DNA of 37,477 nucleotides from Planctomycetota bacterium (GTDB taxonomy: Bacteria > Planctomycetota > Planctomycetia > Pirellulales > Lacipirellulaceae), in contig JAJRSE010000045.1 in the NCBI GenBank assembly GCA_024278955.1, positions 1-37,477 on the forward strand, written 5' to 3'. The notes below the pieces were generated by a model that was not told the DNA's origin, made no database searches, and worked only from the letters and a program-made list of their open reading frames with translations. Position 1 is the stretch's first letter. Each line of letters starts with the position of its first letter. Below, piece by piece: positions 7,509-16,719 of the stretch. A program made the position numbers and the translations under genes.

Positions 7509-7939
7509 CCTGCTGCTATTTCAGCAACCATTTCACGCAGTGAATCGAGGTGCCCCTTGGCCATGCCCAGGCCTTCCTCTGCCAAAGCCTTGGCAGCGGG
7601 AGCCGTTTGTAGCTGCTCTACGATATCGCAAATCGCGGCGATGTCTTGGTCTTGAAAATCGACCGCAACTCCGACGAGGTAGTCGATCGACAGGTCATGC
7701 TTGTCGGTGTAGTCCATAGGAAACTCGCCCGTGCGGAGCGGAGCATGTGCGTCGATCAACATTTGGCCAATCCGCTCAGCCAAGGCATTTTGGTCGGCAA
7801 CAATCGAGTCGAGCGATTCGATCAAGTAATCGTGCCCCGGAGGAACATAGGGACGCGAAAATTGCAAGTACTGCGGGAACGACCGACTTACAATCGCCAA
7901 CAGACGGTTCAAGTTTTTAACAGTAGAAGGCTCAATCAT
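7502..7939 (-). CDS. conserved-looking hypothetical protein, all-helical
   Basis: A 145-residue protein starting MIEPSTVKNLNRLLAIVSRS. The ATG at 7939 is chosen over a longer frame from 8044 because the longer one overlaps the end of nuoN, and CAGG lies just upstream of 7939. The sequence is predicted mostly helical: NLNRLLAIVSRSFPQYL, then SLDSIVADQNALAERIGQML, DIAAICDIVEQL and a final long helix. The E/D/H-containing helices recall ferritin-like four-helix bundles, but I see no clean ExxH metal pairs, so this is only a suggestion. It follows nuoN by 43 bp and precedes tatD on the same strand, so it may ride on the nuo transcript. Confidence 0.65.
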   Translation of the reverse strand: MIEPSTVKNLNRLLAIVSRSFPQYLQFSRPYVPPGHDYLIESLDSIVADQNALAERIGQMLIDAHAPLRTGEFPMDYTDKHDLSIDYLVGVAVDFQDQDIAAICDIVEQLQTAPAAKALAEEGLGMAKGHLDSLREMVAEIAAGK

Positions 7940-7982
7940 ACCTGAGACATTGGGGGGGAAAGAGGTTTCGAGTAACTCATCG

Positions 7983-9695
7983 CTAAAACAAATTTTTCGT
8001 TGCGAGGTCAGCCCACTCCGCAACTTTTTCAGGCATAATTCCAAACAGAAGCACAGGCAACGCGACGACCAATATATAAGCAGTCGAGAAGAAACCTAGG
8101 GTAGGAGGCTCCTGGGTATCGGAAGGCGGATCAATGCACATCACCTTAACGACTCGCAAGTAGTAGACCAACGAAATCGCAGTATTCATGCCAGCCGCCA
8201 CAAGGACAGTAATCATCAAGGGCCCGCCCGCCTCGTACAGCGATTGGAGGACCCGAAGCTTTGGCCAGAATCCGGCAAGGGGCGGTAAGCCGATGAGGCT
8301 TACGAGAATCATGGTCATCATCACAGCGGTCATAGGACAGCTTCGAATCAATCCGGCGTAGTCTTTAATGTCTTCGCTATGCATCGCATTTCGTAAGAAC
8401 GCAATAATCGCGAACGCGCCCAGGTTCATGAACAGATAGATGGAGAGGTAAAGCAGCAACGCCGAAAGGGCCGTTTCGGCATGACCCACATCGCGACCGA
8501 TCAACGCAACCGCTGCCGCGACGGCCATCATCATGAAGCCAGCATGGGCAATTGTGGAGTAGGCTAGCATCCGCTTGATATTGGTCTGGCCGTAGGCGGC
8601 AAGGTTCCCAAAGGTGCAGGAAACTATCGCGACGATTGCGACCAATATGACGAAAAAGTTTCGGACCGGCGATAAGGGATCGTCTGCCGAGCCGTCGATC
8701 GAGGCGGTCTCAGACTGGTAAGCCACTTGGCTAGTTGGAATTTGACTGGTCGAAACCATCGAGATTGCGGCAGCCGGTTGGGTGGCTGCCAAGCTTGGGG
8801 CCGGATCCTCGGGGAGATACCCTAACCCGAAACCAACTCGTATCAACAAGGCCAAAGCCGCAGCCTTGGAGGCGACCGAGAGAAATGCGCCAATTTCGGC
8901 GGGAGCTCCCTCAAACACATCAGGGCACCAAAAGTGAAACGGCACGGCCGACAATTTGAACGCCAAGCCGACGCCCATCATCAATCCACCTAGGGCCAAA
9001 ACCATCACGGTCGAGCCACCCTCCCCCGCAGCCAATTGGCCTGGAATATCAAGGGCGGCAAGTTCGTGAGCCATGGTCGGTAGATGGGCTGAGCCCAAAA
9101 CGCCTGCCAAGAGGCTAATGCCGTAAAGCATAACGCCCGCAGCACCTGCACCGTAAATTGCATATTTGAGGGCCGCTTCGCTGCTGCGACGGCGACCTTT
9201 GACGATACCAACCAACACATACGAAGGAACACTGGCCATCTCGACGCCCAAGAATATCGTCAGCAGGTGATTGGCCGAAACCATCACACACATCCCGAGT
9301 GTTGCGCCTAAAACAAGCGTAAAAAAGTCTTGCCCGTCATCCCGATCGGCAAGCCCAGTGAGTTGAGCAAGCACCAAAAACAAGACGACAAACGAAAGTA
9401 AAAACACACGCAAGTACGCCGTAAGCGTGTCGTGTACCAACATGCCGGTGAACAACTCCTGTCGTCCCAAGTCGGCCCAAGCTTCGATGCCTTCGCGTGG
9501 TAGCGCCAACCAAAGGGCAATAATCGCACCCGTCATTGCCAACAAGAAAGGCGGAACATGTTGGCCGCCTTTCAGAACACGTACCAAGAGCATGAACACA
9601 ATCGTTCCGCATAGAGCCAGCTCGGTCCCAAACAGGGGCAAGCTGGTCTGAAGCGTGTCGCTCAACAGCGAATCGATAAGAGATGTGAGATTCAC
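7983..9695 (-). CDS. nuoN: NADH-quinone oxidoreductase subunit N
   Basis: A 570-residue antiporter-like membrane subunit of complex I with about 14 predicted membrane helices. Family signatures include LLTIFLGVEMASVPSYVLVG (Glu in TM5), FKLSAVPFHFWCPDVFEGAP with the broken-helix Lys and Pro, NIKRMLAYSTIAHAGFMMM, and PPLAGFWPKL near the C-terminus. It is longer than E. coli NuoN (about 485), largely through a polar Ser/Thr/Ala-rich insertion at about residues 294-340 (PAPSLAATQPAAAISMVSTS). It is the last nuo gene of the downstream block, 66 bp after nuoM. Function is proton translocation in the membrane arm. Confidence 0.95.
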   Translation of the reverse strand: MNLTSLIDSLLSDTLQTSLPLFGTELALCGTIVFMLLVRVLKGGQHVPPFLLAMTGAIIALWLALPREGIEAWADLGRQELFTGMLVHDTLTAYLRVFLLSFVVLFLVLAQLTGLADRDDGQDFFTLVLGATLGMCVMVSANHLLTIFLGVEMASVPSYVLVGIVKGRRRSSEAALKYAIYGAGAAGVMLYGISLLAGVLGSAHLPTMAHELAALDIPGQLAAGEGGSTVMVLALGGLMMGVGLAFKLSAVPFHFWCPDVFEGAPAEIGAFLSVASKAAALALLIRVGFGLGYLPEDPAPSLAATQPAAAISMVSTSQIPTSQVAYQSETASIDGSADDPLSPVRNFFVILVAIVAIVSCTFGNLAAYGQTNIKRMLAYSTIAHAGFMMMAVAAAVALIGRDVGHAETALSALLLYLSIYLFMNLGAFAIIAFLRNAMHSEDIKDYAGLIRSCPMTAVMMTMILVSLIGLPPLAGFWPKLRVLQSLYEAGGPLMITVLVAAGMNTAISLVYYLRVVKVMCIDPPSDTQEPPTLGFFSTAYILVVALPVLLFGIMPEKVAEWADLATKNLF

Positions 9696-9761
9696 GAGTT
9701 AGAAGTGGTTAGTAGTTAAGGGGGTTGGTCGTTAGGAATCCTACAGCCTACGGTCGAAAAA

Positions 9762-11576
9762 TTACGGCCTTTTAACTGCTGCGACTTGGCCATCTTCTTC
9801 TGAAAGCGGCTTGGTGGCTGTTTCCCGCTCGTCGTAACGCTGGGTCCAGGCGGCCAAGTGATCGACCTGACGATCCACCGAAGGCTGCATGTATTGCAAC
9901 ACGCAGTTGGGATAAACCCCGAACACGATCGCCAAAAACATTAGCGGCGTGGCGATTGCTAGCTCTCGCCAAGTGATCGGCACCAAGGCTTCTTCGTGAG
10001 GACCTTTGTATTCGGCACCGAGGTAAACTCGTTGGATTGCCCAGAGGATATATCCGGCGGTAAGCACCACAACCGACGCGGAAATGATTGCCAGTAAATA
10101 GCTGTATTTCCAAACCGAAAGGACGACAAAAACTTCGCCGATAAATCCGCACAGCCCGGGCAGACCCAAACCGGCGAAGAAAAGTCCAACCGCCAAGGCA
10201 CTGTACAGAGGCATCTTGGCAAACAGCCCGCCAAATTCGTTCAGATTCCGATGATGGACGCGGTCGTAAACCACCCCCACCATAAAGAACATGCCGGCCG
10301 AGCTAATGCCGTGGCCGATCATTTGGTACATGGCCCCGTTGACGCCCATCTTCCAGTATTCGGCGTTATAACCGGTGTCGGCCATCGCGCTCCAGACGCC
10401 AAGTCCCAGTACCACATACCCCATGTGACTCACCGAGCTATAAGCAACCATTCGCTTGAAGTCGGTTTGGGCCAGGGCGGCAAACGCCCCGTAGACCATG
10501 CTCACGACGCCGATCGTGCAGACGACGTAAGCCAACTCGTATCCCGCTTGGGGGCAAATCGGATAGCAGATCCGAATAATTCCGTAGCCGCCCATTTTCA
10601 GGAGAACGCCAGCCAGAATCATTGAAATTGGAGTCGGAGCCTCGACATGCGCGTCGGGCAACCAGGTATGCAGCGGCACGCTGGGAACTTTAATCGCAAA
10701 GCCGATAAAGAGCAGCACAAAGGCCCACCACTGGATACTTCTGCCGCCAAGAACTTCGGCATCGAAGAGATCGGTATGTTGTCCCATTTGTTGCAAGGCA
10801 AGGATATTGAATGTGTGCAATGGCCTACGCTGCGAAGGATCGTCCCCGCCTAGGGCCTCCTGGTAGCGCTCGGCAAGTAGGGAGTCGCCCTCAAGCCACA
10901 CATTTCTTGCCTCTTCGGGCGAAGCCCCTTCGGTCACGTGGACGATTCCTGCGTCGACCAGCTGCTGGGCGTCGAGTCGCGTCAGGTCGCTATTAAAATA
11001 CAGCATCAGGATGGCGATCAACATCAACACACTGCCGACAAGCGTGTAGAGGAAGAACTTAATCGCTGCATACTCTCGACGCGGGCCACCCCAGACGCCA
11101 ATGAGAAAATACATCGGCAGAAGCATGACTTCCCAGAACACGTAGAACAGGAAGAAATCGAGCGACATAAAAACGCCCAACATGCCGGTTTCGAGCAGCA
11201 AGAACAGGATGCAGTAGCCGCGCACATGCTTCTTAATCGGCCAGCTGGCTCCCATCGCCAAGACGCTTAAGAACGTGGTCAGCACGACTAGCGGAAAGCT
11301 GATGCCGTCGAGTGCCATGAAATACTGGATGCCGAAGGTCGGTATCCAGTCGGTGTTGAACATATTCTGCATCTCGGCCACGCCGACCTCGAAATCAACA
11401 CCAGCTCCTTCGCGGAAGAATCCGAGCGAGAGGATAAACACCACGATCGTAACTGCGAGTGAGATGAACTTAAACGCATCGTCGGTCAAGCGAGGCAAAA
11501 GGGCCAGCACCAGCGCGGCAACAGCCGGCAGGAAGACAAGCAGGCTCAGGTAAACCACAGGTTCGCTGAGATTCAT
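9762..11576 (-). CDS. nuoM: NADH-quinone oxidoreductase subunit M
   Basis: A 604-residue antiporter-like subunit of the complex I membrane arm. Signatures: FLFYVFWEVMLLPMYFLIGV (TM5 Glu), IKVPSVPLHTWLPDAHVEAP (Lys and HTWLPDAH motif), FKRMVAYSSVSHMGYVVLGL, and GLPGLCGFIGEVF. An extra hydrophilic loop of about 60 residues (GIVHVTEGASPEEARNVWL onward, about residues 205-262) makes it longer than E. coli NuoM (about 509). It lies between nuoL and nuoN in the usual order, with gaps of 48 and 66 bp. The C-terminal tail (DERETATKPLSEEDGQ) is polar and cytoplasmic. Confidence 0.95.
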   Translation of the reverse strand: MNLSEPVVYLSLLVFLPAVAALVLALLPRLTDDAFKFISLAVTIVVFILSLGFFREGAGVDFEVGVAEMQNMFNTDWIPTFGIQYFMALDGISFPLVVLTTFLSVLAMGASWPIKKHVRGYCILFLLLETGMLGVFMSLDFFLFYVFWEVMLLPMYFLIGVWGGPRREYAAIKFFLYTLVGSVLMLIAILMLYFNSDLTRLDAQQLVDAGIVHVTEGASPEEARNVWLEGDSLLAERYQEALGGDDPSQRRPLHTFNILALQQMGQHTDLFDAEVLGGRSIQWWAFVLLFIGFAIKVPSVPLHTWLPDAHVEAPTPISMILAGVLLKMGGYGIIRICYPICPQAGYELAYVVCTIGVVSMVYGAFAALAQTDFKRMVAYSSVSHMGYVVLGLGVWSAMADTGYNAEYWKMGVNGAMYQMIGHGISSAGMFFMVGVVYDRVHHRNLNEFGGLFAKMPLYSALAVGLFFAGLGLPGLCGFIGEVFVVLSVWKYSYLLAIISASVVVLTAGYILWAIQRVYLGAEYKGPHEEALVPITWRELAIATPLMFLAIVFGVYPNCVLQYMQPSVDRQVDHLAAWTQRYDERETATKPLSEEDGQVAAVKRP

Positions 11577-11624
11577 AGGTACGCCGTTTTCTTTTGAGAA
11601 AGTAAAAGTTGAGTGAATCAGTGC

Positions 11625-14198
11625 TTAGTTGGTTAGATCCGTGCCGAGGCTGCCAACGAGCCCCGTGTTTTGTACTACCGAAATCGCAATAAACAACACC
11701 ACGGTGCCGATCACGATAAACATGATGTATTGCCGCAGGCTGCCCGTTTGAATCTTTCGGAGCCCAAGTCCAAGGTCCCAGGTTACACCCGCAATGCCAT
11801 CGACCATGCCGTCGACCACGGTGCGGTCGAAGACCGCGTAAACCACCTTCGACAAGCCTTTGCATACTGCCGCGGAGCCATGAAGGATCGCGTCGATAAT
11901 ACCCAGATCAAAACGGGATACCAGCCGCGCAAGCAGCATCGTAGGCGCAATAATCAAGGCTCCATAGATTTCGTCGAACCACCATTTGTTCCACAAAAAA
12001 CCATGAACGGGCTTGAAACTCTGTTTCAACTCGTCGGGATTGAGCTTTTTCCAGAGATAAATAATCGTTGCTAAGAGCAGGCCCATGGCGGCAGTCGAAA
12101 AGGCTGCAATTCCGGCAGGTTTCTTGATTTCCCACTCGTGGCTTAGGTGCTCATCGGGAATCACCAAGTCGGGTAGCAAGGTGCCCTGCGAAGTAGCGAG
12201 GGTGCCGATCGGGCGAGATTGTTCCAGAAGGTTCGTTACTTTGAGGTTTGTCCCAGGCAAGGTCCAACCAATTCCAATCGCAAACACGGCCAAAACCACC
12301 AGGGGTACGGTCATTACTTTTGGCGACTCGTGAGCATGATCGTAGCGATGTTGATTACGAGGCTCGCCGGCAAAGGTCATGTACCACAGTCGGAACATGT
12401 AGAAGGCCGTAATAAAGGCGCCCACGACCGGGGCCCATTGAAGAATCACATGCCCCGGGTTTTGGCTCCCAAAGCTAAACGCCTGTTCAATAATTGCGTC
12501 TTTCGAGTAATAGCCACTAAAGCCGATGGTCGAAAGCGGAATGCCAGCCCCGATAATCGCTAAGCAGCCTGCGAGCATCGTGTAAGCCGTGATCGGCATC
12601 TTCTTTCGTAGGCCGCCCATCTCGGTCATGTCGTTGGTATGGACGCCATGAATCACGGAGCCAGAACACATGAAGAGCAAGCCTTTGAAGAAGGCATGGG
12701 TAATCAGATGGAACATCCCAGCAACCCAACCGCCGAGCCCCAACGAAAGCATCATGTAGCCTAGCTGGCTGACGGTCGAATAGGCGAGAACACGTTTGAT
12801 ATCGGTCGCGGTGATAGCAATCGTCGCGGCGATCAGCAGCGTAATGCAGCCGATGTACGCGATCACCAATAGCGCCTCGGGCGTAAATACCGGGAAGAAT
12901 CGACCGACCAAGTAAACGCCAGCGGCTACCATCGTTGCTGAGTGGACGAGCGCCGAAACGGGGGTGGGACCTTCCATCGCGTCGGGCAGCCAAACATGGA
13001 GCGGAAATTGAGCACTTTTGCCAACACAGCCACAGAAGACGCCCACTCCGCCGATGAACAGCAGCCATTGCCCGGCGGTGTTTTTCGGCGGGGCATGCAC
13101 GTCTGATGAAGCAGACTCGGCGGAAGACTCGATAATTGAATCGGAGTGCGCGGGGCACATTCGTTTTTCTTCGGCGATCATGCTCTCGGTTGGTTGCAGT
13201 CGGTAGCCATTTTCTTCGGTATGAAGCTGGCTGAACATGCCGCGTTCAACGATTTTTCCCTCGGCATCGGTGGTATCGCCAAAATTGAAAGTTCCAAGGC
13301 TCGACCAGAGGGCCATCATGCCGATCAACATGCCAAAGTCGCCCACACGGTTGACGATAAAGGCTTTATTCGCAGCGGTCGAAGCACTTTTTCGTTCGAT
13401 GTAAAAACCGATCAGGAAATAGGAGCAGATGCCGACCAATTCCCAAAAGATAAACACCATCGCGAGATTGCCCGCGATCACGATGCCAAACATGCTGAAA
13501 CAAAAGAGCGACAGATACTGGAAGAAGCGGTAAAAACGGCCTGGGCGTTTGAGTTTCTTGCCATCGCGCATCGTGACTTCGGGGTCGGTAAAATCATGCA
13601 ATTCATCATGCATGTAACCAATCGCGTAAAAATGGACGCACGAAGCAATCAACGAAACCATGCAGAACATCGTCACGGTGAGCGAATCGATGTAGTAGCC
13701 AATCGTGAGCTTGAGCGATCCGAACTTGCAGATCGTGTACCACTCGCCCGAGTGGCTAATCGGGGCCCCATTATTTGCGTGCGCGTCATGCCCATGAGCC
13801 TCCCCGGCAGCATGGTCGTTCGGCGCCTCGTGCGAGTCGTCCTGTGCATGGGAGTCGTCAGCAAGAAAAGCGACCGGATGAACCGTGAATTGCGTTTCTA
13901 AACCTGCGGTTGAAGTGCCGAGAGAAACGTGGAGATTTCCTCCCTCTTCAGCATGCTCCCCGTCATGTTCTTCCCCATGGTGGGCTGCGCCTGGTAGAGG
14001 GTGGCTAGGCAGCCAGACGCCAAACATTGCGGTAAAGCTAAGCACTGCCGAGGTCACGATGGCGAGGGTCGCCAGATGCCCGGCGTATTTTCCGTGCGAG
14101 CCCATGTGCTTGCCAAAAAACAAGATCAGCACGAACGAGACGAGCGGCACCAGCCACGCGCCCATCAATAACATAGGTAAGTTGGAAGCAGGATCCAT
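11625..14198 (-). CDS. nuoL: NADH-quinone oxidoreductase subunit L with a His-rich insert
   Basis: An 857-residue antiporter-like subunit, much longer than E. coli NuoL (613). Core motifs are intact: MVFIFWELVGICSYFLIGFY, AQFPLHVWLPDAMEGPTPVS, IKRVLAYSTVSQLGYMMLSL and the C-terminal region with lateral-helix-type sequence (DELKQSFKPVHGFLWNKWWF). Two insertions stand out. Residues about 71-150 form a His/Asp/Glu-rich extramembrane loop with 13 histidines (AAHHGEEHDGEHAEEGG; AAGEAHGHDAHANNG). A second polar loop at about 330-375 follows (TESMIAEEKRMCPAHSDS). It sits 13 bp downstream of nuoK and 48 bp upstream of nuoM. Function as the distal proton pump is known for the family; metal binding by the insert is inference. 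Confidence 0.95.
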   Translation of the reverse strand: MDPASNLPMLLMGAWLVPLVSFVLILFFGKHMGSHGKYAGHLATLAIVTSAVLSFTAMFGVWLPSHPLPGAAHHGEEHDGEHAEEGGNLHVSLGTSTAGLETQFTVHPVAFLADDSHAQDDSHEAPNDHAAGEAHGHDAHANNGAPISHSGEWYTICKFGSLKLTIGYYIDSLTVTMFCMVSLIASCVHFYAIGYMHDELHDFTDPEVTMRDGKKLKRPGRFYRFFQYLSLFCFSMFGIVIAGNLAMVFIFWELVGICSYFLIGFYIERKSASTAANKAFIVNRVGDFGMLIGMMALWSSLGTFNFGDTTDAEGKIVERGMFSQLHTEENGYRLQPTESMIAEEKRMCPAHSDSIIESSAESASSDVHAPPKNTAGQWLLFIGGVGVFCGCVGKSAQFPLHVWLPDAMEGPTPVSALVHSATMVAAGVYLVGRFFPVFTPEALLVIAYIGCITLLIAATIAITATDIKRVLAYSTVSQLGYMMLSLGLGGWVAGMFHLITHAFFKGLLFMCSGSVIHGVHTNDMTEMGGLRKKMPITAYTMLAGCLAIIGAGIPLSTIGFSGYYSKDAIIEQAFSFGSQNPGHVILQWAPVVGAFITAFYMFRLWYMTFAGEPRNQHRYDHAHESPKVMTVPLVVLAVFAIGIGWTLPGTNLKVTNLLEQSRPIGTLATSQGTLLPDLVIPDEHLSHEWEIKKPAGIAAFSTAAMGLLLATIIYLWKKLNPDELKQSFKPVHGFLWNKWWFDEIYGALIIAPTMLLARLVSRFDLGIIDAILHGSAAVCKGLSKVVYAVFDRTVVDGMVDGIAGVTWDLGLGLRKIQTGSLRQYIMFIVIGTVVLFIAISVVQNTGLVGSLGTDLTN

Positions 14199-14211
14199 CA
14201 GTTTTCCAGAT

Positions 14212-14571
14212 TTATCCTAAAAGCTCGTCGGCGCGGTCCACGTCGATCGAGTCATGATTATTGTAAAAATTCAAAGCAATGGCCAAAGCAACCGCAGCCT
14301 CTGCGGCAGCAAGCACGATCACAAAGAGGGTCATCAGTTGGCCATCAAGGCCCAAGGAGTTTGCATCATTCCGAAGAAACGGGCTGCCGAAAGCGATCAG
14401 GTTGATACTCGCAGCATTAAGCACCAGCTCGACGCCCATCAACACGCCAAGCACATTCCGCTTGGTTGCCATACAGAGCACACCGCAGGTGAACATAAAC
14501 GCGCTCACAACCACATAATGGGCTACGCCGATAGGTTCGGTCAGCAGATTGGCAAGTATTAGATTTTGCAT
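14212..14571 (-). CDS. nuoK: NADH-quinone oxidoreductase subunit K
   Basis: A 119-residue, three-helix membrane subunit. The family pattern is visible: a first helix (GVAHYVVVSAFMFTCGVLCM), then KRNVLGVLMGVELVLNAASI with the conserved Glu of TM2, and LFVIVLAAAEAAVALAIALN with the TM3 Glu. It is slightly longer than usual (about 100) because of an N-terminal MQNLILANLLTEP. Tight spacing to nuoJ (6 bp) and nuoL (13 bp) supports one transcript. It couples quinone reduction to proton transfer in the membrane arm. Confidence 0.95.
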   Translation of the reverse strand: MQNLILANLLTEPIGVAHYVVVSAFMFTCGVLCMATKRNVLGVLMGVELVLNAASINLIAFGSPFLRNDANSLGLDGQLMTLFVIVLAAAEAAVALAIALNFYNNHDSIDVDRADELLG

Positions 14572-14577
14572 ATCGGC

Positions 14578-15192
14578 CTATTGGGAACCGTCGGATTGAA
14601 CTGCGGGGAGGTCTCGCTTGCGTTTTGCTCGGGCTAAATAAGCCGCCCCTATCAAAACCACAAGCAAATGCACTGAGACGATTTCAAACTGGAACAAGTA
14701 ACCCGCCATGCCGTCACGGCGAGCTGCGTCGGGTTCTTCGGGCTTGTCGACTCGCACGCCAAGCAGCCCCATGCCAAGCGGCGTCACAGTTTTACTGGCG
14801 ACGACGGCTTCGGCCTCGGCACGATCCATACTCTGCCAAGCGGGAACACTAAACGCGGCCGAGACGAGGATAAACAGGAGCGCCCCGCCAGCGAGGAAGG
14901 CTTTCACCCAATCGCCGGCCCAGGTGTGCATTTCGATAAAGCGTTCCTGCGAAGTGAGCATCACGCCAAAAATCAACAGCACGAGCGTGCCACCGACATA
15001 AATCATCAACTGCATGGCCCCGACAAAGTCGGCACCGGCAAGAAAAAACAGTCCCGAGGTGGCCGCCAACGACAGCACCAAATAGAAGGCCATGCGAACG
15101 ATGTTCTGCGAAAGCAAAACACCAACCGCAAACGCGCACGAGATGCCGCTAAAGAGCAGGAAGAAAACTGAAGGCCAATAAATTTCTTGCAT
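14578..15192 (-). CDS. nuoJ: NADH-quinone oxidoreductase subunit J
   Basis: A 204-residue membrane subunit with five predicted helices. Signatures: NIVRMAFYLVLSLAATSGLF, FLAGADFVGAMQLMIYVGG (the TM3 region with Gly/Tyr pattern) and TLVLLIFGVMLTSQ. The C-terminal part carries a short polar linker (VDKPEEPDAARRDG) before the last helix. It begins 2 bp after nuoH and ends 6 bp before nuoK, so translation is probably coupled. Confidence 0.95.
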   Translation of the reverse strand: MQEIYWPSVFFLLFSGISCAFAVGVLLSQNIVRMAFYLVLSLAATSGLFFLAGADFVGAMQLMIYVGGTLVLLIFGVMLTSQERFIEMHTWAGDWVKAFLAGGALLFILVSAAFSVPAWQSMDRAEAEAVVASKTVTPLGMGLLGVRVDKPEEPDAARRDGMAGYLFQFEIVSVHLLVVLIGAAYLARAKRKRDLPAVQSDGSQ

Positions 15193-15194
15193 GG

Positions 15195-16439
15195 TTATTG
15201 CCCGCCTAGCTTGGTGAGAGGCGTGGAAATGGCGAGATGCTCTTCTGTTTCGGGCTGCGAAGCTTGGTTTTGCCAGCCTTCCGAAACTTCGTAGGTAGCA
15301 GCAGGCTTATTGAGCAAGCCAAAAAAGTTCTTTCCTGGCAAACTGTAATGCCAGAAAGTCGCACCGAGAAACATCGCCGCAGCAATGGGGGTACAGTATT
15401 TCAAGCAGACGGCCATCACTTGGTCGATTCGCAATCGTGGCAAAGTCCAGCGAACCCAGATCATGACGCAAACGCCAATCGTGCCCTTGAGCAGCACATT
15501 GCCCAATCCGAGGAGTTGACCGAGGTAGCCCAAAACCGCGCCGTTTTCTGCCGTGAGGCCCAGCCATTCGGTAATTGGAAACGGACCATGCCAGCCGCCC
15601 AGGAAGAGGATCGAGGCGAGGATACTTACCGCAAACATCGAGCCGTACTCTGCCATGAAGAAGAAACTCCACCGCAGGCCAGAGTACTCGGTATGAAAGC
15701 CGGCCACCAATTCGCTTTCGGCTTCGGCCAAGTCGAAGGGGGCGCGGTTTACGCTCGCCATGGCACAGGTGAAATAAACCCAGAACGTAATGAACGTAAA
15801 CGGATCGTGAAAAACTAACCAGTTGGTAAACAAGCCGGCCTGTCGATCGCCAATGACTACCATGTCGAGCGAACCCGAAAGCAACACCGGCACAACCACG
15901 CACATGCCTAGCGGCACTTCGTAAGTTACCACTTGGGCGGCTTCCCGCATTGCTCCGAACAACGACCACTTCGACGCCGAAGCATAGCCAGCAAGAATCA
16001 CTCCAAAAACTTCAAGCCCCATCACAGCCAAAACAAAAAACACGCCGGTGTTCAGGTGCTGAGCAATCCAAGGGTACTCGCCCCCAGCAAAGGGAATCGC
16101 AATGAAGGCCGCGATCGAGGCACAGAAGCTCACGTACGGGGCAACCCGAAAGAGCATCCCATCAGAACCTTCTGGCCTGAGATCTTCTTTGGTCAGTAGC
16201 TTTAATCCATCGGCCAGCGTTTGTAGCCAACCGAATTTTCCACCCACCCGGGTCGGGCCGAGTCGATCTTGAATCCGGCCCGAGATCTTACGCTCGAGCC
16301 AAATAAAGACCAGCGCACTAACCGCCACCAAATTGAGTATCAGCACAACGTGTACGAACCCGGCAATCGTATAAGCGAGCCAGGGCCATGGACAGACGTC
16401 GAAACCGAATATCGTAAAGTCGAGTAGAAATTGGGCCAC
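15195..16439 (-). CDS. nuoH: NADH-quinone oxidoreductase subunit H
   Basis: The quinone-channel subunit at the joint of complex I, eight predicted helices. Signatures: WLERKISGRIQDRLGPTRVG, LLTKEDLRPE, NRAPFDLAEAESELVAGFHT and EYSGLRWSFFFMAEYGSM. I place the start at GTG 16437-16439 (MAQFLLDFTIFGF, 414 residues), because GAAGGAAG lies about 10 bp upstream. The frame is open to 16523, but the extra 28 residues (SSCPVGAGSRDKRDDD) are not family-like. It is the first gene of the H-J-K-L-M-N block. A CRP/FNR-like palindrome lies about 135 bp upstream. The C-terminus is extended by some 30 polar residues after the last helix. Confidence 0.93.
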   Translation of the reverse strand: MAQFLLDFTIFGFDVCPWPWLAYTIAGFVHVVLILNLVAVSALVFIWLERKISGRIQDRLGPTRVGGKFGWLQTLADGLKLLTKEDLRPEGSDGMLFRVAPYVSFCASIAAFIAIPFAGGEYPWIAQHLNTGVFFVLAVMGLEVFGVILAGYASASKWSLFGAMREAAQVVTYEVPLGMCVVVPVLLSGSLDMVVIGDRQAGLFTNWLVFHDPFTFITFWVYFTCAMASVNRAPFDLAEAESELVAGFHTEYSGLRWSFFFMAEYGSMFAVSILASILFLGGWHGPFPITEWLGLTAENGAVLGYLGQLLGLGNVLLKGTIGVCVMIWVRWTLPRLRIDQVMAVCLKYCTPIAAAMFLGATFWHYSLPGKNFFGLLNKPAATYEVSEGWQNQASQPETEEHLAISTPLTKLGGQ

Positions 16440-16572
16440 TTGTGGTTCTTCCTTCAAACCAACCGAGCCAATGTCGTCATCTCTTTTGTCACGAGAGCCA
16501 GCGCCCACGGGACATGACGACATGAACCCAAGATGTTCTCTGACAGGGGGTTAACTAGTCTGCCAGCTAAGA

Positions 16573-16590
16573 TTGTGAAATATTGCACAA
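16573..16590. promoter_or_regulatory. CRP/FNR-type palindrome in the nuoH / glycosyltransferase divergent region
   Basis: TTGTGAAATATTGCACAA is palindromic at 16 of 18 positions and reads TGTGA-N6-GCACA, one base from the classic CRP-type TGTGA-N6-TCACA. It sits between divergent nuoH (-) and the glycosyltransferase (+), a sensible place to control either. Regulation by a CRP/FNR-family protein is inferred from the motif only. Confidence 0.5.
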
Positions 16591-16719
16591 GGCCCTCGCA
16601 ATGTATACCCCCGAAGAGAAAAATTGCCCCTTTTTACGGGACAAATCTAACTACAATGGTCGGCATAAGCCCCGTTAACTTACCCATCCTGAGTCTTCCT
16701 ATTTCTCCCTGGTAACTGA

